Part shown: positions 56,993-64,000 of the stretch, one piece after another
Layout of the letters: each line of letters opens with the position of its first letter
Numbering within the stretch: position 1 is the stretch's first letter
Origin: Nicoliella lavandulae
GTDB lineage: Bacteria; Bacillota; Bacilli; Lactobacillales; Lactobacillaceae
Reading direction: 5' to 3'
Length of the DNA stretch: 64,000 nucleotides
Assembly: GCF_037546185.1 (NCBI RefSeq)
Contig: NZ_JAWMWH010000001.1
Span: 620,001-684,000 of the forward strand
Program-made: the position numbers and the translations under genes
Notes under the pieces: model-generated
Database searches by the model: none
Seen by the model: the letters and a program-made list of their open reading frames with translations, nothing else
Told to the model about the DNA's origin: nothing

Positions 56993-57952
56993 ATGTCTGA
57001 ACAAAATGTTGATCCTAAATTTAAACTTTTTGCCTTAAATTCAAATATTCCATTGGCTGAAAAAATTGCTGATAATATGGGAATTGAATTAGGAAAAGCA
57101 AATGTTAATCACTTTAGTGATGGTGAAATTCAAATTCAAATCGAAGAAAGTATTCGTGGCGATGACGTCTACATCATCCAATCAACTTCTGAACCCGTAA
57201 ACGATAATTTAATGGAATTATTGATTATGGCAGATGCACTTAAGCGGGCTAGTGCACGCACGATTAACGTGGTAATTCCATATTATGGATATGCACGTCA
57301 AGATCGTAAAGCTCAATCAAGAGAACCAATTACTGCTAAATTAGTAGCTGATATTTTACAAACGGCAGGGGTAAGTCGCGTGGTTTCACTTGATTTACAC
57401 GCAGCTCAAATTCAAGGCTTTTTTAACATCCCAGTTGACCACTTAATGGCAGCCCCATTATTAGCTGACTACTTCTTAAAGGAAGGCTTTGACTCCGATA
57501 CAGTTGTAGTTTCACCTGATCATGGTGGGGTCGTTCGAGCACGAAAAGTGGCTGAATATCTTAAAGCGCCCATTGCCATCATTGACAAACGGCGGCCTAA
57601 GGCGAACGTTGCTAAGGTTATGAACATTATTGGCGATGTAAAAGGCAAGACTTGTTTAATGGTCGATGACATGATCGATACGGCTGGAACCATTACTTTG
57701 GGTGCCCAAGCATTGATCGATGCTGGCGCCAAAGAAGTTTACGCTTGTTGTACCCACCCCGTTCTATCTGGTCCAGCAATTGAAAGAATTCAAAAATCAC
57801 CAATTAAACAATTAGTGGTGACTGACTCCATCCAATTGAAGCCGGAACAAGAAATCGATAAGATTAAGCAAATTACAATTGCCAAGTTAATGGGAAATGC
57901 AATTACTCGCATCCACAAAAACGAGCCATTGAGTCCTTTATTTAAAGCTTAG
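56993..57952 (+). CDS. prs: ribose-phosphate pyrophosphokinase
   Basis: A 319-residue class I PRPP synthetase, the supplier of PRPP for nucleotide, His and Trp synthesis. Motifs: LNSNIPLAEKIADNMGI, FSDGEIQIQIEESIRG, YYGYARQDRKAQSREPITAK and the PRPP loop MVDDMIDTAGTI. The ATG at 56993 gives the usual N-terminus and follows GGAGG with a short five-base spacing; the ORF could begin at ATG 56981 but that start lies on the ribosome binding site. The neighbour purR senses the product. Confidence 0.95.
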   Translation: MSEQNVDPKFKLFALNSNIPLAEKIADNMGIELGKANVNHFSDGEIQIQIEESIRGDDVYIIQSTSEPVNDNLMELLIMADALKRASARTINVVIPYYGYARQDRKAQSREPITAKLVADILQTAGVSRVVSLDLHAAQIQGFFNIPVDHLMAAPLLADYFLKEGFDSDTVVVSPDHGGVVRARKVAEYLKAPIAIIDKRRPKANVAKVMNIIGDVKGKTCLMVDDMIDTAGTITLGAQALIDAGAKEVYACCTHPVLSGPAIERIQKSPIKQLVVTDSIQLKPEQEIDKIKQITIAKLMGNAITRIHKNEPLSPLFKA

Positions 57953-57956
57953 TTAA

Positions 57957-58316
57957 ATGATGAAGCGATTTAAAGTGGCGGGAATTACAATTATCTTGGC
58001 TTTACTCATTAGTATCGTTACGCTATTAACGGGCGATCGTGAATGGGTGATTGCCATCAGTAATATTTACTTTATTGTTGGCTTATTTACCCTAGTGGTT
58101 GCAGCATTTATTCTTATTTTAAGTGGTCATTTATTTACCGGCTGGCGGCGAATGCGTCGCCGCGGTGATGATGCTGACTTACCTGATGAAAAAGTGCCTG
58201 CTCGTAAAGTTGGGCGGCTTAAGAATGCACCCATTAAGGTTAGCCGACCGGCTAGTTACTGCTTACAAGTTGCAATTCCATTAATTGTAATTAGTGTTTT
58301 AATTACATTGATATAA
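57957..58316 (+). CDS. DUF3899 small membrane protein
   Basis: A 119-residue protein with three membrane helices: GITIILALLISIVTLL, IYFIVGLFTLVVAAFILIL and the C-terminal VAIPLIVISVLITLI, with a strongly basic Arg-rich cytoplasmic loop between the second and third. It fits DUF3899; function is unknown. It begins four bases after prs (ATG at 57957 or 57960). Confidence 0.75.
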   Translation: MMKRFKVAGITIILALLISIVTLLTGDREWVIAISNIYFIVGLFTLVVAAFILILSGHLFTGWRRMRRRGDDADLPDEKVPARKVGRLKNAPIKVSRPASYCLQVAIPLIVISVLITLI

Positions 58317-58322
58317 ACAAAT

Positions 58323-58358
58323 AAAAGGACTGACATTTTGAGATGTCAGTCCTTTTTT
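58323..58358. terminator. bidirectional terminator between DUF3899 and the HAD gene
   Basis: AAAAGGACTGACA pairs with TGTCAGTCCTTTT with a short loop, A-rich before and T-rich after. Confidence 0.9.
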
Positions 58359-58377
58359 GATTGAAATGAATTAATGA

Positions 58378-59193
58378 TTATTCAGCGTTGTTAACGAATT
58401 TATTGATTGCATATGCAACCCCGTTTTCAGTGTTCGTCTTAGTCACAAATTGTGCTGCGGCTTTATTGTCATCAATGGCATTGCCCATGGCAACCCCTAG
58501 GCCAGCGTATTTAATCATAGAAAGGTCGTTTCCTTGATCTCCGATGGCCATCACATTTTCTGGTTTGAGATTTAACTTGTTAGTAAGTTCCTTTAATGCG
58601 TTTCCCTTACTAATGTTCTTGTTTAAAAATTCTAAGAAGAATGGTTCAGTTTGGACTACGTATAGTTTATCACTGATGTAGCTTGGGATGTTTTCCTTGG
58701 CGTGAGTGATTTTTTCAGGAGTGCTAACGTACATGGATTTAGTGATCGTTAATTCGGGCTTGATGTCTTCTGGCGTCCGGTATTTGATTGGTAATCTAAC
58801 GATTGCACTTTCATAAACTGTGTATGGACTCAAGTCACGATTAAAGGCGTAGATTGCTTCAGTAGTTTCAATTTGAAAATTAACCCCGAGTTTACGACTA
58901 AGGGCTTCAGTGTCAACAAAGTCATCGTAGGTAATTGTGTGGTTAGTGATGATGTTTCCATCGGCACTTTGCACGGTAGAACCGTTAAAGGTAATTGCGT
59001 ATTCGTCTTCTCCGGTGATTGATAGTTCTTCTAGGTATTTTTCAACTCCAGAAATGGGCCGACCAGTACATAAGACAACTTTAATCCCTTTAGCACGCGC
59101 GGCAGCAATAGCTTGCTTAGTAGGTTCTCTTAATACCTTTTCATCATCTACTAGGGTTCCGTCAATATCGATTGCAATTAATTTAATATCCAT
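58378..59193 (-). CDS. Cof-type HAD-IIB phosphatase
   Basis: A 271-residue cytosolic phosphatase: IAIDIDGTLVDDEK (nucleophile Asp pair), VLCTGRPISG, and AIGDQGNDLSMIKYAGLGVAMGNA (metal Asp pair). The C2 cap places it in HAD-IIB (Cof/YidA). Likely substrates are sugar phosphates or similar; not resolvable here. It follows the HD hydrolase gene by 15 bases on the same strand, so the two are cotranscribed. Confidence 0.9.
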   Translation of the reverse strand: MDIKLIAIDIDGTLVDDEKVLREPTKQAIAAARAKGIKVVLCTGRPISGVEKYLEELSITGEDEYAITFNGSTVQSADGNIITNHTITYDDFVDTEALSRKLGVNFQIETTEAIYAFNRDLSPYTVYESAIVRLPIKYRTPEDIKPELTITKSMYVSTPEKITHAKENIPSYISDKLYVVQTEPFFLEFLNKNISKGNALKELTNKLNLKPENVMAIGDQGNDLSMIKYAGLGVAMGNAIDDNKAAAQFVTKTNTENGVAYAINKFVNNAE

Positions 59194-59208
59194 AATTATT
59201 ATTCCTCG

Positions 59209-60558
59209 CTATTCATTAATAATGTGATCATTTTTAATATATTTTCTAAATTGTTCATGCACTGGTAAGAAGAGGTCAGTTTGTTTATCTGATTTTAAGA
59301 ATTCACGTGGGAAGAAGAACCGGTCTTCGCTAACAATCTTGTTAGTAACCACCCGTACCAAATCACTAACTTTAGATAGTCCCACTAGGGTTCCATCGAG
59401 ATTCATCAATTTAATTTGCGCATCGTGAATTTCCTTCTTAGTATCATAGGAGTCGTATGGCATGTTGAAACTATTATCAACGCCAGTGTAGTACTTAGGA
59501 TCATAACCACAATCAGCGACTAGCCCGCGTAACCTAGTAATGGTCTCTAAGTTTTCTTGCTCATATTTGGCCGACTTAAATGGCTTTCGATCGATGAAAC
59601 GGTGGGCTAAATCACTTAAAATATCATCATCAGAATGCTTCCAATGGATAAAGTACGTATTCAAAACCCCATCATCTAGTTCTAAATAGTCATCTAGACT
59701 AAATTGGTCATCAAAGAATGGCAGTAGTAAGTATGGTGTTAATTCCGGTTCTAGTTTGCCATCATGATATAAATCCTTCGCTCTTAATAGTAGGTGGTTT
59801 AAAATGACTTCCATTGAACGTGAAACGGGGTGGAAGTAAACCTGAACGTACATTTGCATCCGACCGATGATGTAATCTTCAATCGTGTGCATCCCGTTCA
59901 TATCAAAACAAATGCCATCTGAGTATGGACGCATGATGCGCAGGATTCGGGTTAAGTCGAAGTTACCATAACTAGTTCCCGTACTGTATGAATCGCGTAG
60001 TAGATAATCCATTCGATCTGCATCACATTGGCTTGAAATCATTTGGACCACTTGTTTGTTCGGATATGATTTGTCGATGACACTAGCAACCTGTTCTGGA
60101 AAATTAGGCGAAACTCTGGATAAAACTGCGTTAACTTCTGTGCCCGGATTAGTGATAATTTGTTGGGTGATTTTTTCATGGTCGGTGTTAAAAATGTGTT
60201 CGAACGTATGTGAATATGCACCGTGGCCAATATCATGGAGTAAAGCGGCACATAAGGCGACCAATCGTTCTGAGTCATCCCACTTACCATCACCAGCTAC
60301 TTCGGATGGGAAGTTACGTTGAAAGTTGTTACAGATACGTCTAGCAATTTCATAAACCCCTAAAGAATGGGTGAATCGCGAGTGCTCAGCCCCATGAAAT
60401 GTGAATGAAGAGGTTCCTAACTGCTTAATTCGCCGTAGCCGTTGAAATTCCGGCGTATTGATCAAGTCTAAAATAACCTGGTGGCGAACATATATATAGT
60501 TATGAACTGGGTCCCGAAAAACTTTTTCTCGTGGCAACAGTTGATTTGCATATGTCAT
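59209..60558 (-). CDS. HD-domain phosphohydrolase (YwfO-like)
   Basis: A protein of 449 residues with the HD metal motif: HSRFTHSLGVYEIARRI, ALLHDIGHGAYSHTFEH and CDADRMDYLLRDSYSTGTSY. These match the YwfO-type family related to dGTP triphosphohydrolases and SAMHD1. It may cleave deoxynucleoside triphosphates; the substrate is not shown. I use the ATG at 60558 (MTYANQLLPREKVF); the longer form from 60603 adds an unlikely hydrophobic leader. The ribosome binding site GGAG is unusually close. Confidence 0.85.
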   Translation of the reverse strand: MTYANQLLPREKVFRDPVHNYIYVRHQVILDLINTPEFQRLRRIKQLGTSSFTFHGAEHSRFTHSLGVYEIARRICNNFQRNFPSEVAGDGKWDDSERLVALCAALLHDIGHGAYSHTFEHIFNTDHEKITQQIITNPGTEVNAVLSRVSPNFPEQVASVIDKSYPNKQVVQMISSQCDADRMDYLLRDSYSTGTSYGNFDLTRILRIMRPYSDGICFDMNGMHTIEDYIIGRMQMYVQVYFHPVSRSMEVILNHLLLRAKDLYHDGKLEPELTPYLLLPFFDDQFSLDDYLELDDGVLNTYFIHWKHSDDDILSDLAHRFIDRKPFKSAKYEQENLETITRLRGLVADCGYDPKYYTGVDNSFNMPYDSYDTKKEIHDAQIKLMNLDGTLVGLSKVSDLVRVVTNKIVSEDRFFFPREFLKSDKQTDLFLPVHEQFRKYIKNDHIINE

Positions 60559-60663
60559 TACTCCACTACCCCTTAGCGTTAAACAAATAAGATTAATTAT
60601 CATTATTATAACTAAATTTAAGGCATGTGACTATGAAATAAGTGCATTTTAAATCTTTCTAAG

Positions 60664-60669
60664 TATAAT
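60664..60669 (+). promoter_or_regulatory. DUF1934 gene -10 box
   Basis: TATAAT 37 bases before the proposed ATT start; -35 unclear. Confidence 0.4.
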
Positions 60670-60705
60670 TAGATGTAAGCATAATTTTAACTGGAGGGGA
60701 TATTC

Positions 60706-61143
60706 ATTAAAGCAAGTAATGCACAAGCTGTCAAAATTAGCCTAGCAACGCAAGTGATTCAAGACGGCGATCATTCTGATTTTAAGTATGAAGTGGATGG
60801 TCAATTGGCTCAAATTGGGACAGCCCTTTATTTAAGATATCGCGAAACGAATGCAGAAACTGGAAAGGAAGTTCCAGTTACGTTTAAAATCGATGAAGAT
60901 GGTGGGGTGCGCTTGACCCGGGCTGCTGAAAACCGGCTACAACTTCCATTTGCGTTGAACCAACGTTTAAGAGCACGTTATCATACACCATATGGTGCAA
61001 TGAACATGGATGTTCATACCCATCGTCTAGATTATCAATATCAAGACGACCCAGTAGCTGGCAATTTACAAATTGATTATCAACTATTTTCCGGGACCAC
61101 TTTACTGGGAGAATATAAGATAAGGTTGCAATTTAGCGCCTAG
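60706..61143 (+). CDS. DUF1934 (YwiB-like) protein with an ATT start codon
   Basis: A beta-barrel protein of 145 residues; GTALYLRYRETNAETGKEVP and EDGGVRLTRAAENRLQLPF fit DUF1934, lipocalin-like, function unknown. A strong GGAGGGG site (60693-60699) is followed six bases later by ATT (60706), then KASNAQAVKISLATQVIQDG in frame, which agrees with the N-terminus of relatives. The first ordinary start, GTG 60754, has no ribosome binding site and would cut off the first strand; an in-frame TAA at 60688 limits the frame upstream. An AUU start, as in infC, is therefore the best reading. Confidence 0.75.
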   Translation: MKASNAQAVKISLATQVIQDGDHSDFKYEVDGQLAQIGTALYLRYRETNAETGKEVPVTFKIDEDGGVRLTRAAENRLQLPFALNQRLRARYHTPYGAMNMDVHTHRLDYQYQDDPVAGNLQIDYQLFSGTTLLGEYKIRLQFSA

Positions 61144-61218
61144 ACGAGTAACATAAAATAGTATACGTACAAGAGCGATTACTACGATTTGAAAGTGTTT
61201 GAAAGGACGTGCACCAAT

Positions 61219-61770
61219 TTGGAATTAAAAGCCTTAGAAGGTAAGAATAAAAAAGAACTCTCAATGATTGAAGTTGCGCACGCAATTCTATCTCAACATG
61301 GCGATGTAATGTCATTTGCTGACTTAGCCAACGAGATTCAAAAATACCTAGGCGATTCAGATGAAGAAATCAGAAAGCGCTTAGTTCAGTTCTACACTGA
61401 TTTAAACGTCGATGGTAGTTTCATTTCATTAGGTGATAACCTTTGGGGCCTTAGAACTTGGTATCCATACGAATCAATCGATGAAGCCACAGTTCATCCT
61501 GAAGATGAAGATGAAGAACGCCCAAAGAAGAAACGTCGCAAGGTCAATGCATTCTTAGCGGATGCAGATGACGATGATGACGTTATCGATTACGACGATG
61601 ACGATCCAGAAGATCAAGACGACTTTGATGATGACGACGATGAAGATCATGATTTAGATGATATTGATGAAGAAAACCCAATTGATGATGAAGAGCATAA
61701 TGACATGCCTAATGATTTAGGTGATCTTCACGATGATGATGATGAATCAGACGACGGAGATAAAAAATAG
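61219..61770 (+). CDS. rpoE: RNA polymerase delta subunit
   Basis: A 183-residue protein: N-terminal folded domain (ELKALEGKNKKELSMIEVAH, then LGDNLWGLRTWYPYESI) and a long Asp/Glu-rich disordered tail from about residue 95, interrupted by a basic patch RPKKKRRKVN. Delta binds RNA polymerase, displaces nucleic acids and aids recycling, often together with HelD (also in this window). TTG 61219 gives the standard N-terminus (MELKALEGKN) with AAAGGA about twelve bases upstream; the ORF could extend to TTG 61189. Confidence 0.93.
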   Translation: MELKALEGKNKKELSMIEVAHAILSQHGDVMSFADLANEIQKYLGDSDEEIRKRLVQFYTDLNVDGSFISLGDNLWGLRTWYPYESIDEATVHPEDEDEERPKKKRRKVNAFLADADDDDDVIDYDDDDPEDQDDFDDDDDEDHDLDDIDEENPIDDEEHNDMPNDLGDLHDDDDESDDGDKK

Positions 61771-61779
61771 TTTTTATCC

Positions 61780-61808
61780 TTGACTCTCTTCTTAAATCTA
61801 GGTAATAT
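61780..61808 (+). promoter_or_regulatory. pyrG promoter
   Basis: TTGACT (61780-61785), 17-base spacer, TAATAT (61803-61808); predicted start at the GGG of 61816-61818, seven bases beyond the -10. Confidence 0.7.
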
Positions 61809-61815
61809 ATTGTTT

Positions 61816-61910
61816 GGGCTCTTTACAAGTATTTTGTAAAGAATTGATCGATTATATGAGTAGTTAATAAGCTCCCTGTTCCATGGAATGGGGAGTCTTT
61901 TTATTTTTTT
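61816..61910 (+). promoter_or_regulatory. pyrG CTP-sensing attenuator (reiterative transcription)
   Basis: The transcript should begin GGGCTCTTT (61816-61824). Downstream, GCTCCCTGTT (61871-61880) forms the left arm of a terminator with AATGGGGAGT (61887-61896) and a T run. This is the Bacillus subtilis pyrG arrangement: when CTP is scarce, polymerase adds extra G residues at the start, and the poly-G end pairs with the CUCCC arm to block the terminator. The match of initial GGGC to a CUCCC terminator arm is seen directly; the mechanism is by analogy. Confidence 0.8.
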
Positions 61911-61957
61911 ATGTTGTTTTTGTTACCCTAAATCATTGAAAAAAAGGAGAAATTCAA

Positions 61958-63568
61958 TTGACTAAGTATATTTTTGTAACTGGTGGAGTTGTTTCATCAC
62001 TTGGTAAAGGTATTGTTTCTGCATCAATTGGTCGTTTATTGAAAAATAGAGGCCTTAAGGTGACGATTCAAAAGTTCGATCCATACATTAATGTGGATCC
62101 AGGAACGATGAGTCCTTACCAACATGGAGAAGTGTTCGTTACCAATGATGGAACTGAAACCGACCTTGATTTAGGTCACTACGAACGATTCATTGATATT
62201 AACTTAAATAAATATTCAAACGTTACGACTGGTAAAATTTATTCAGAAGTTCTTGAAAAAGAACGGCGTGGTGATTACTTAGGAGCAACCGTTCAAGTAA
62301 TTCCACACATCACCAACATGATCAAGGAAAAGATTAAGCGAGCTGCTGATATTTCAGATGCAGACGTAGTAATTACTGAAATTGGTGGAACCGTTGGGGA
62401 TATTGAATCACAACCATTCTTAGAAGCCATTCGTGAAATGAAGACTGAAATGGGTGCTGACAATGTCTTTTACATTCACACCACTTTAATTCCTTACCTT
62501 CGGGCTGCTGGTGAAATGAAGACTAAGCCAACTCAACACAGTGTTAAGGAATTACGGGGCTTAGGAATTCAACCTAACTTATTAGTGGTTCGGGCTGAAA
62601 AACCAGTTGATGATTCAATGAAGAAGAAGATTTCATTATTCTGTGATGTTAAACCAGAAGCAGTTGTTGAATCCATTGACGCTAAGACGTTATACTCCGT
62701 TCCATTGAGTTTACAAGCGCAAAAGATGGATGACCAAATCCTAGATCACTTTGGCATTGAAGCACCAGAAGCTGATATGACTAAGTGGCGCGAATTAGAA
62801 CACAAAGTGCTTAACTTGAAGAATCAAATTAACATTACGTTGGTTGGAAAGTACGTATCATTACATGATGCATACATCTCAGTTGCAGAAGCACTTTACC
62901 ACGCTGGATACCCAGTTGATGCTAAGATCAACTTAAAGATGGTTGCTGCATCAGAGATTGACGCAGCTAATGTTGCTGATAAGCTTGCTGGTTCCGATGG
63001 GGTAATCGTTCCTGGTGGTTTTGGTCGCCGTGGAGTTGAAGGAATGATTCAAGCTGTTAAGTACGTTCGTGAACACGATATTCCATTCCTTGGGGTTTGT
63101 TTAGGAATGCAAGTGGCAACAATCGAATATGCACGGGATGTATTAGGCTTCGCAGATGCTAATACGACTGAAATCGATCCAGACACTAAGCACAACGTAA
63201 TTGACATCATGGCTGATCAATCAGACATTGAAGAAATGGGTGGAACTCAACGGCTTGGTGCTTACCCATGTAAGTTAAAACCAGGTACAGTTGCAGCTGC
63301 TGCTTACGGCAATAAAAAAGAAATTTCAGAACGGCACAGACACCGTTATGAATTCAATAACAAGTTTAGAAAAGACTTAGAAGCTAAGGGCTTAGTTATT
63401 TCTGGGACCTCACCTGATGACCACTTAGTTGAAGTGGTTGAAGTTCCTGAAAACAAATTCTTTGTGGCTGCTCAATACCACCCAGAATTCTTATCTAGAC
63501 CTAACCGTCCTGAAGGATTATTCAAAGCCTTCATTGCTTCTGCTAATAAGCAACACGGTAACGCTTAA
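61958..63568 (+). CDS. pyrG: CTP synthase
   Basis: A 536-residue amidotransferase that makes CTP from UTP with glutamine and ATP. N-terminal synthase: YIFVTGGVVSSLGKGIVSAS and QKFDPYINVDPGTMSPYQHG. C-terminal glutaminase: GGFGRRGVEG, nucleophile region FLGVCLGMQ and AAQYHPEF. The TTG start at 61958 follows AAAGGAGA. Its leader is a CTP-responsive attenuator. Confidence 0.97.
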   Translation: MTKYIFVTGGVVSSLGKGIVSASIGRLLKNRGLKVTIQKFDPYINVDPGTMSPYQHGEVFVTNDGTETDLDLGHYERFIDINLNKYSNVTTGKIYSEVLEKERRGDYLGATVQVIPHITNMIKEKIKRAADISDADVVITEIGGTVGDIESQPFLEAIREMKTEMGADNVFYIHTTLIPYLRAAGEMKTKPTQHSVKELRGLGIQPNLLVVRAEKPVDDSMKKKISLFCDVKPEAVVESIDAKTLYSVPLSLQAQKMDDQILDHFGIEAPEADMTKWRELEHKVLNLKNQINITLVGKYVSLHDAYISVAEALYHAGYPVDAKINLKMVAASEIDAANVADKLAGSDGVIVPGGFGRRGVEGMIQAVKYVREHDIPFLGVCLGMQVATIEYARDVLGFADANTTEIDPDTKHNVIDIMADQSDIEEMGGTQRLGAYPCKLKPGTVAAAAYGNKKEISERHRHRYEFNNKFRKDLEAKGLVISGTSPDDHLVEVVEVPENKFFVAAQYHPEFLSRPNRPEGLFKAFIASANKQHGNA

Positions 63569-63577
63569 TTTTAGAGT

Positions 63578-63607
63578 AAAAAGTCCGAAATTTTTCGGGC
63601 TTTTTTA
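63578..63607 (+). terminator. intrinsic terminator after pyrG
   Basis: AAGTCCGAA pairs with TTCGGGCTT (one wobble), followed by TTTTTATTTT. Confidence 0.85.
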
Positions 63608-63648
63608 TTTTACATTTGATAAGAAATTCACAAATTGTATTTAAAAAA

Positions 63649-63657
63649 TGCTATAAT
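63649..63657 (+). promoter_or_regulatory. murA extended -10 promoter
   Basis: TGC followed by TATAAT (63652-63657). It gives a leader of about 105 bases, in which AATCAATT (63656-63663) can pair with AATTGATT (63690-63697). I recognise no known regulatory RNA there. Confidence 0.5.
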
Positions 63658-63770
63658 CAATTAGCGGTGGGTTAATTATTTAACTTACAATTGATTTAAT
63701 GTTTAGCCGGTGGCATAGCGACCACTTAATGCTAACGTTAATGATTAAATTGAAGCGAGGAAATACAATA

Positions 63771-64000
63771 ATGAGTGAAATGATAATTCATGGGGGTCAT
63801 CGACTCTCAGGAGAGGTAACGATTGGTGGAGCCAAAAACAGCACCGTTGCAATTATTCCGGCTGCAATTCTAGCCGATTCACCGGTTCAACTGGATATGG
63901 TTCCAAACATCTTAGACGTTAAAAACTTAATGGTGATTTTAGAATCAATGAACGTTCGTTCTGAATTTGTGGATGGGGTATTATCAATTGACCCCACTTC
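63771..64000 (+). CDS. murA: UDP-GlcNAc 1-carboxyvinyltransferase, N-terminal part (runs off the right edge)
   Basis: The first 76 codons begin MSEMIIHGGHRLSGEVTIGG and continue AKNSTVAIIPAAILADSPVQ, the N-terminal block of MurA with the conserved Lys-Asn pair that binds UDP-GlcNAc. MurA starts peptidoglycan precursor synthesis. The catalytic Cys region lies outside the window. Which of the two Firmicute paralogues (murA1, murA2) it is cannot be decided here, though a place after rpoE and pyrG is usual for one of them. The ATG follows GCGAGG. Confidence 0.92.
   Translation, partial: MSEMIIHGGHRLSGEVTIGGAKNSTVAIIPAAILADSPVQLDMVPNILDVKNLMVILESMNVRSEFVDGVLSIDPT

Overview
The window is bacterial chromosome from a low-GC Firmicute. 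The gene set (rpoE delta subunit, mevalonate-pathway HMG-CoA reductase, T-box-controlled tRNA synthetases, DUF951, DUF1129, DUF1934, DUF3899 and DUF4811 proteins, KxYKxGKxW secretion signal, GH70 glucansucrases) points to the family Lactobacillaceae. The fused two-catalytic-domain GH70 protein resembles those known from the fructophilic bee and flower lactobacilli (Apilactobacillus kunkeei group) and from Leuconostoc citreum (DSR-E), so an Apilactobacillus-like host is my best guess. That is inference from remembered family sequences, not a database match.

Layout. 1-2640: end of an SGNH hydrolase gene, a short orphan promoter/terminator unit, and a DeoB-like protein that has lost its catalytic residues, next to a CNT nucleoside transporter. 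2775-12852: two adjacent GH70 genes holding three catalytic domains; the second gene is 7.4 kb and joins a glucansucrase to a branching-sucrase-like domain. 12949-13088: candidate independent structured RNA. 13188-17670: rsmG-parA-parB-DUF951-ychF-DUF1129. 17859-22418: CBS-less guaB, then an OmpR-type two-component system with a D,D-carboxypeptidase. 22466-26286: cfa, a TPR-like membrane-anchored protein, an AI-2E family permease and gpmA. 26370-30536: a large membrane protein converging on an ica/pga-like PNAG synthesis operon. 30766-33661: MerR regulator divergent from an MFS exporter and a DUF4811 partner. 33670-35221: T-box and tyrS. 35321-40640: a complete rRNA operon (16S-23S-5S) with tandem promoters, plus tRNA-Thr(GGT). 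40695-44370: helD divergent from a T-box-controlled trpS. 44408-49192: Ppx/GppA, HMG-CoA reductase, a HELLH-motif protein, sirtuin and DUF72. 49264-58316: metG-tatD-rnmV-rsmA-ispE-purR-glmU-prs-DUF3899. 58378-60558: HAD phosphatase and HD hydrolase on the minus strand. 60706-64000: DUF1934 gene with an apparent AUU start, rpoE, pyrG behind a CTP-sensing attenuator, and the start of murA.

Themes. The extracellular-polymer genes (three GH70 domains plus an ica-like operon) are the accessory part, and both would supply biofilm or capsule matrix. The rest is mostly housekeeping. Nucleotide supply recurs: nucleoside transporter, guaB, purR, prs and pyrG, with PurBox-like sites near guaB and purR and a reiterative-transcription attenuator before pyrG. 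Many genes start at TTG behind a strong Shine-Dalgarno sequence; I corrected starts where the ribosome binding site or promoter position made this clear. I saw no CRISPR array, prophage or insertion sequence.
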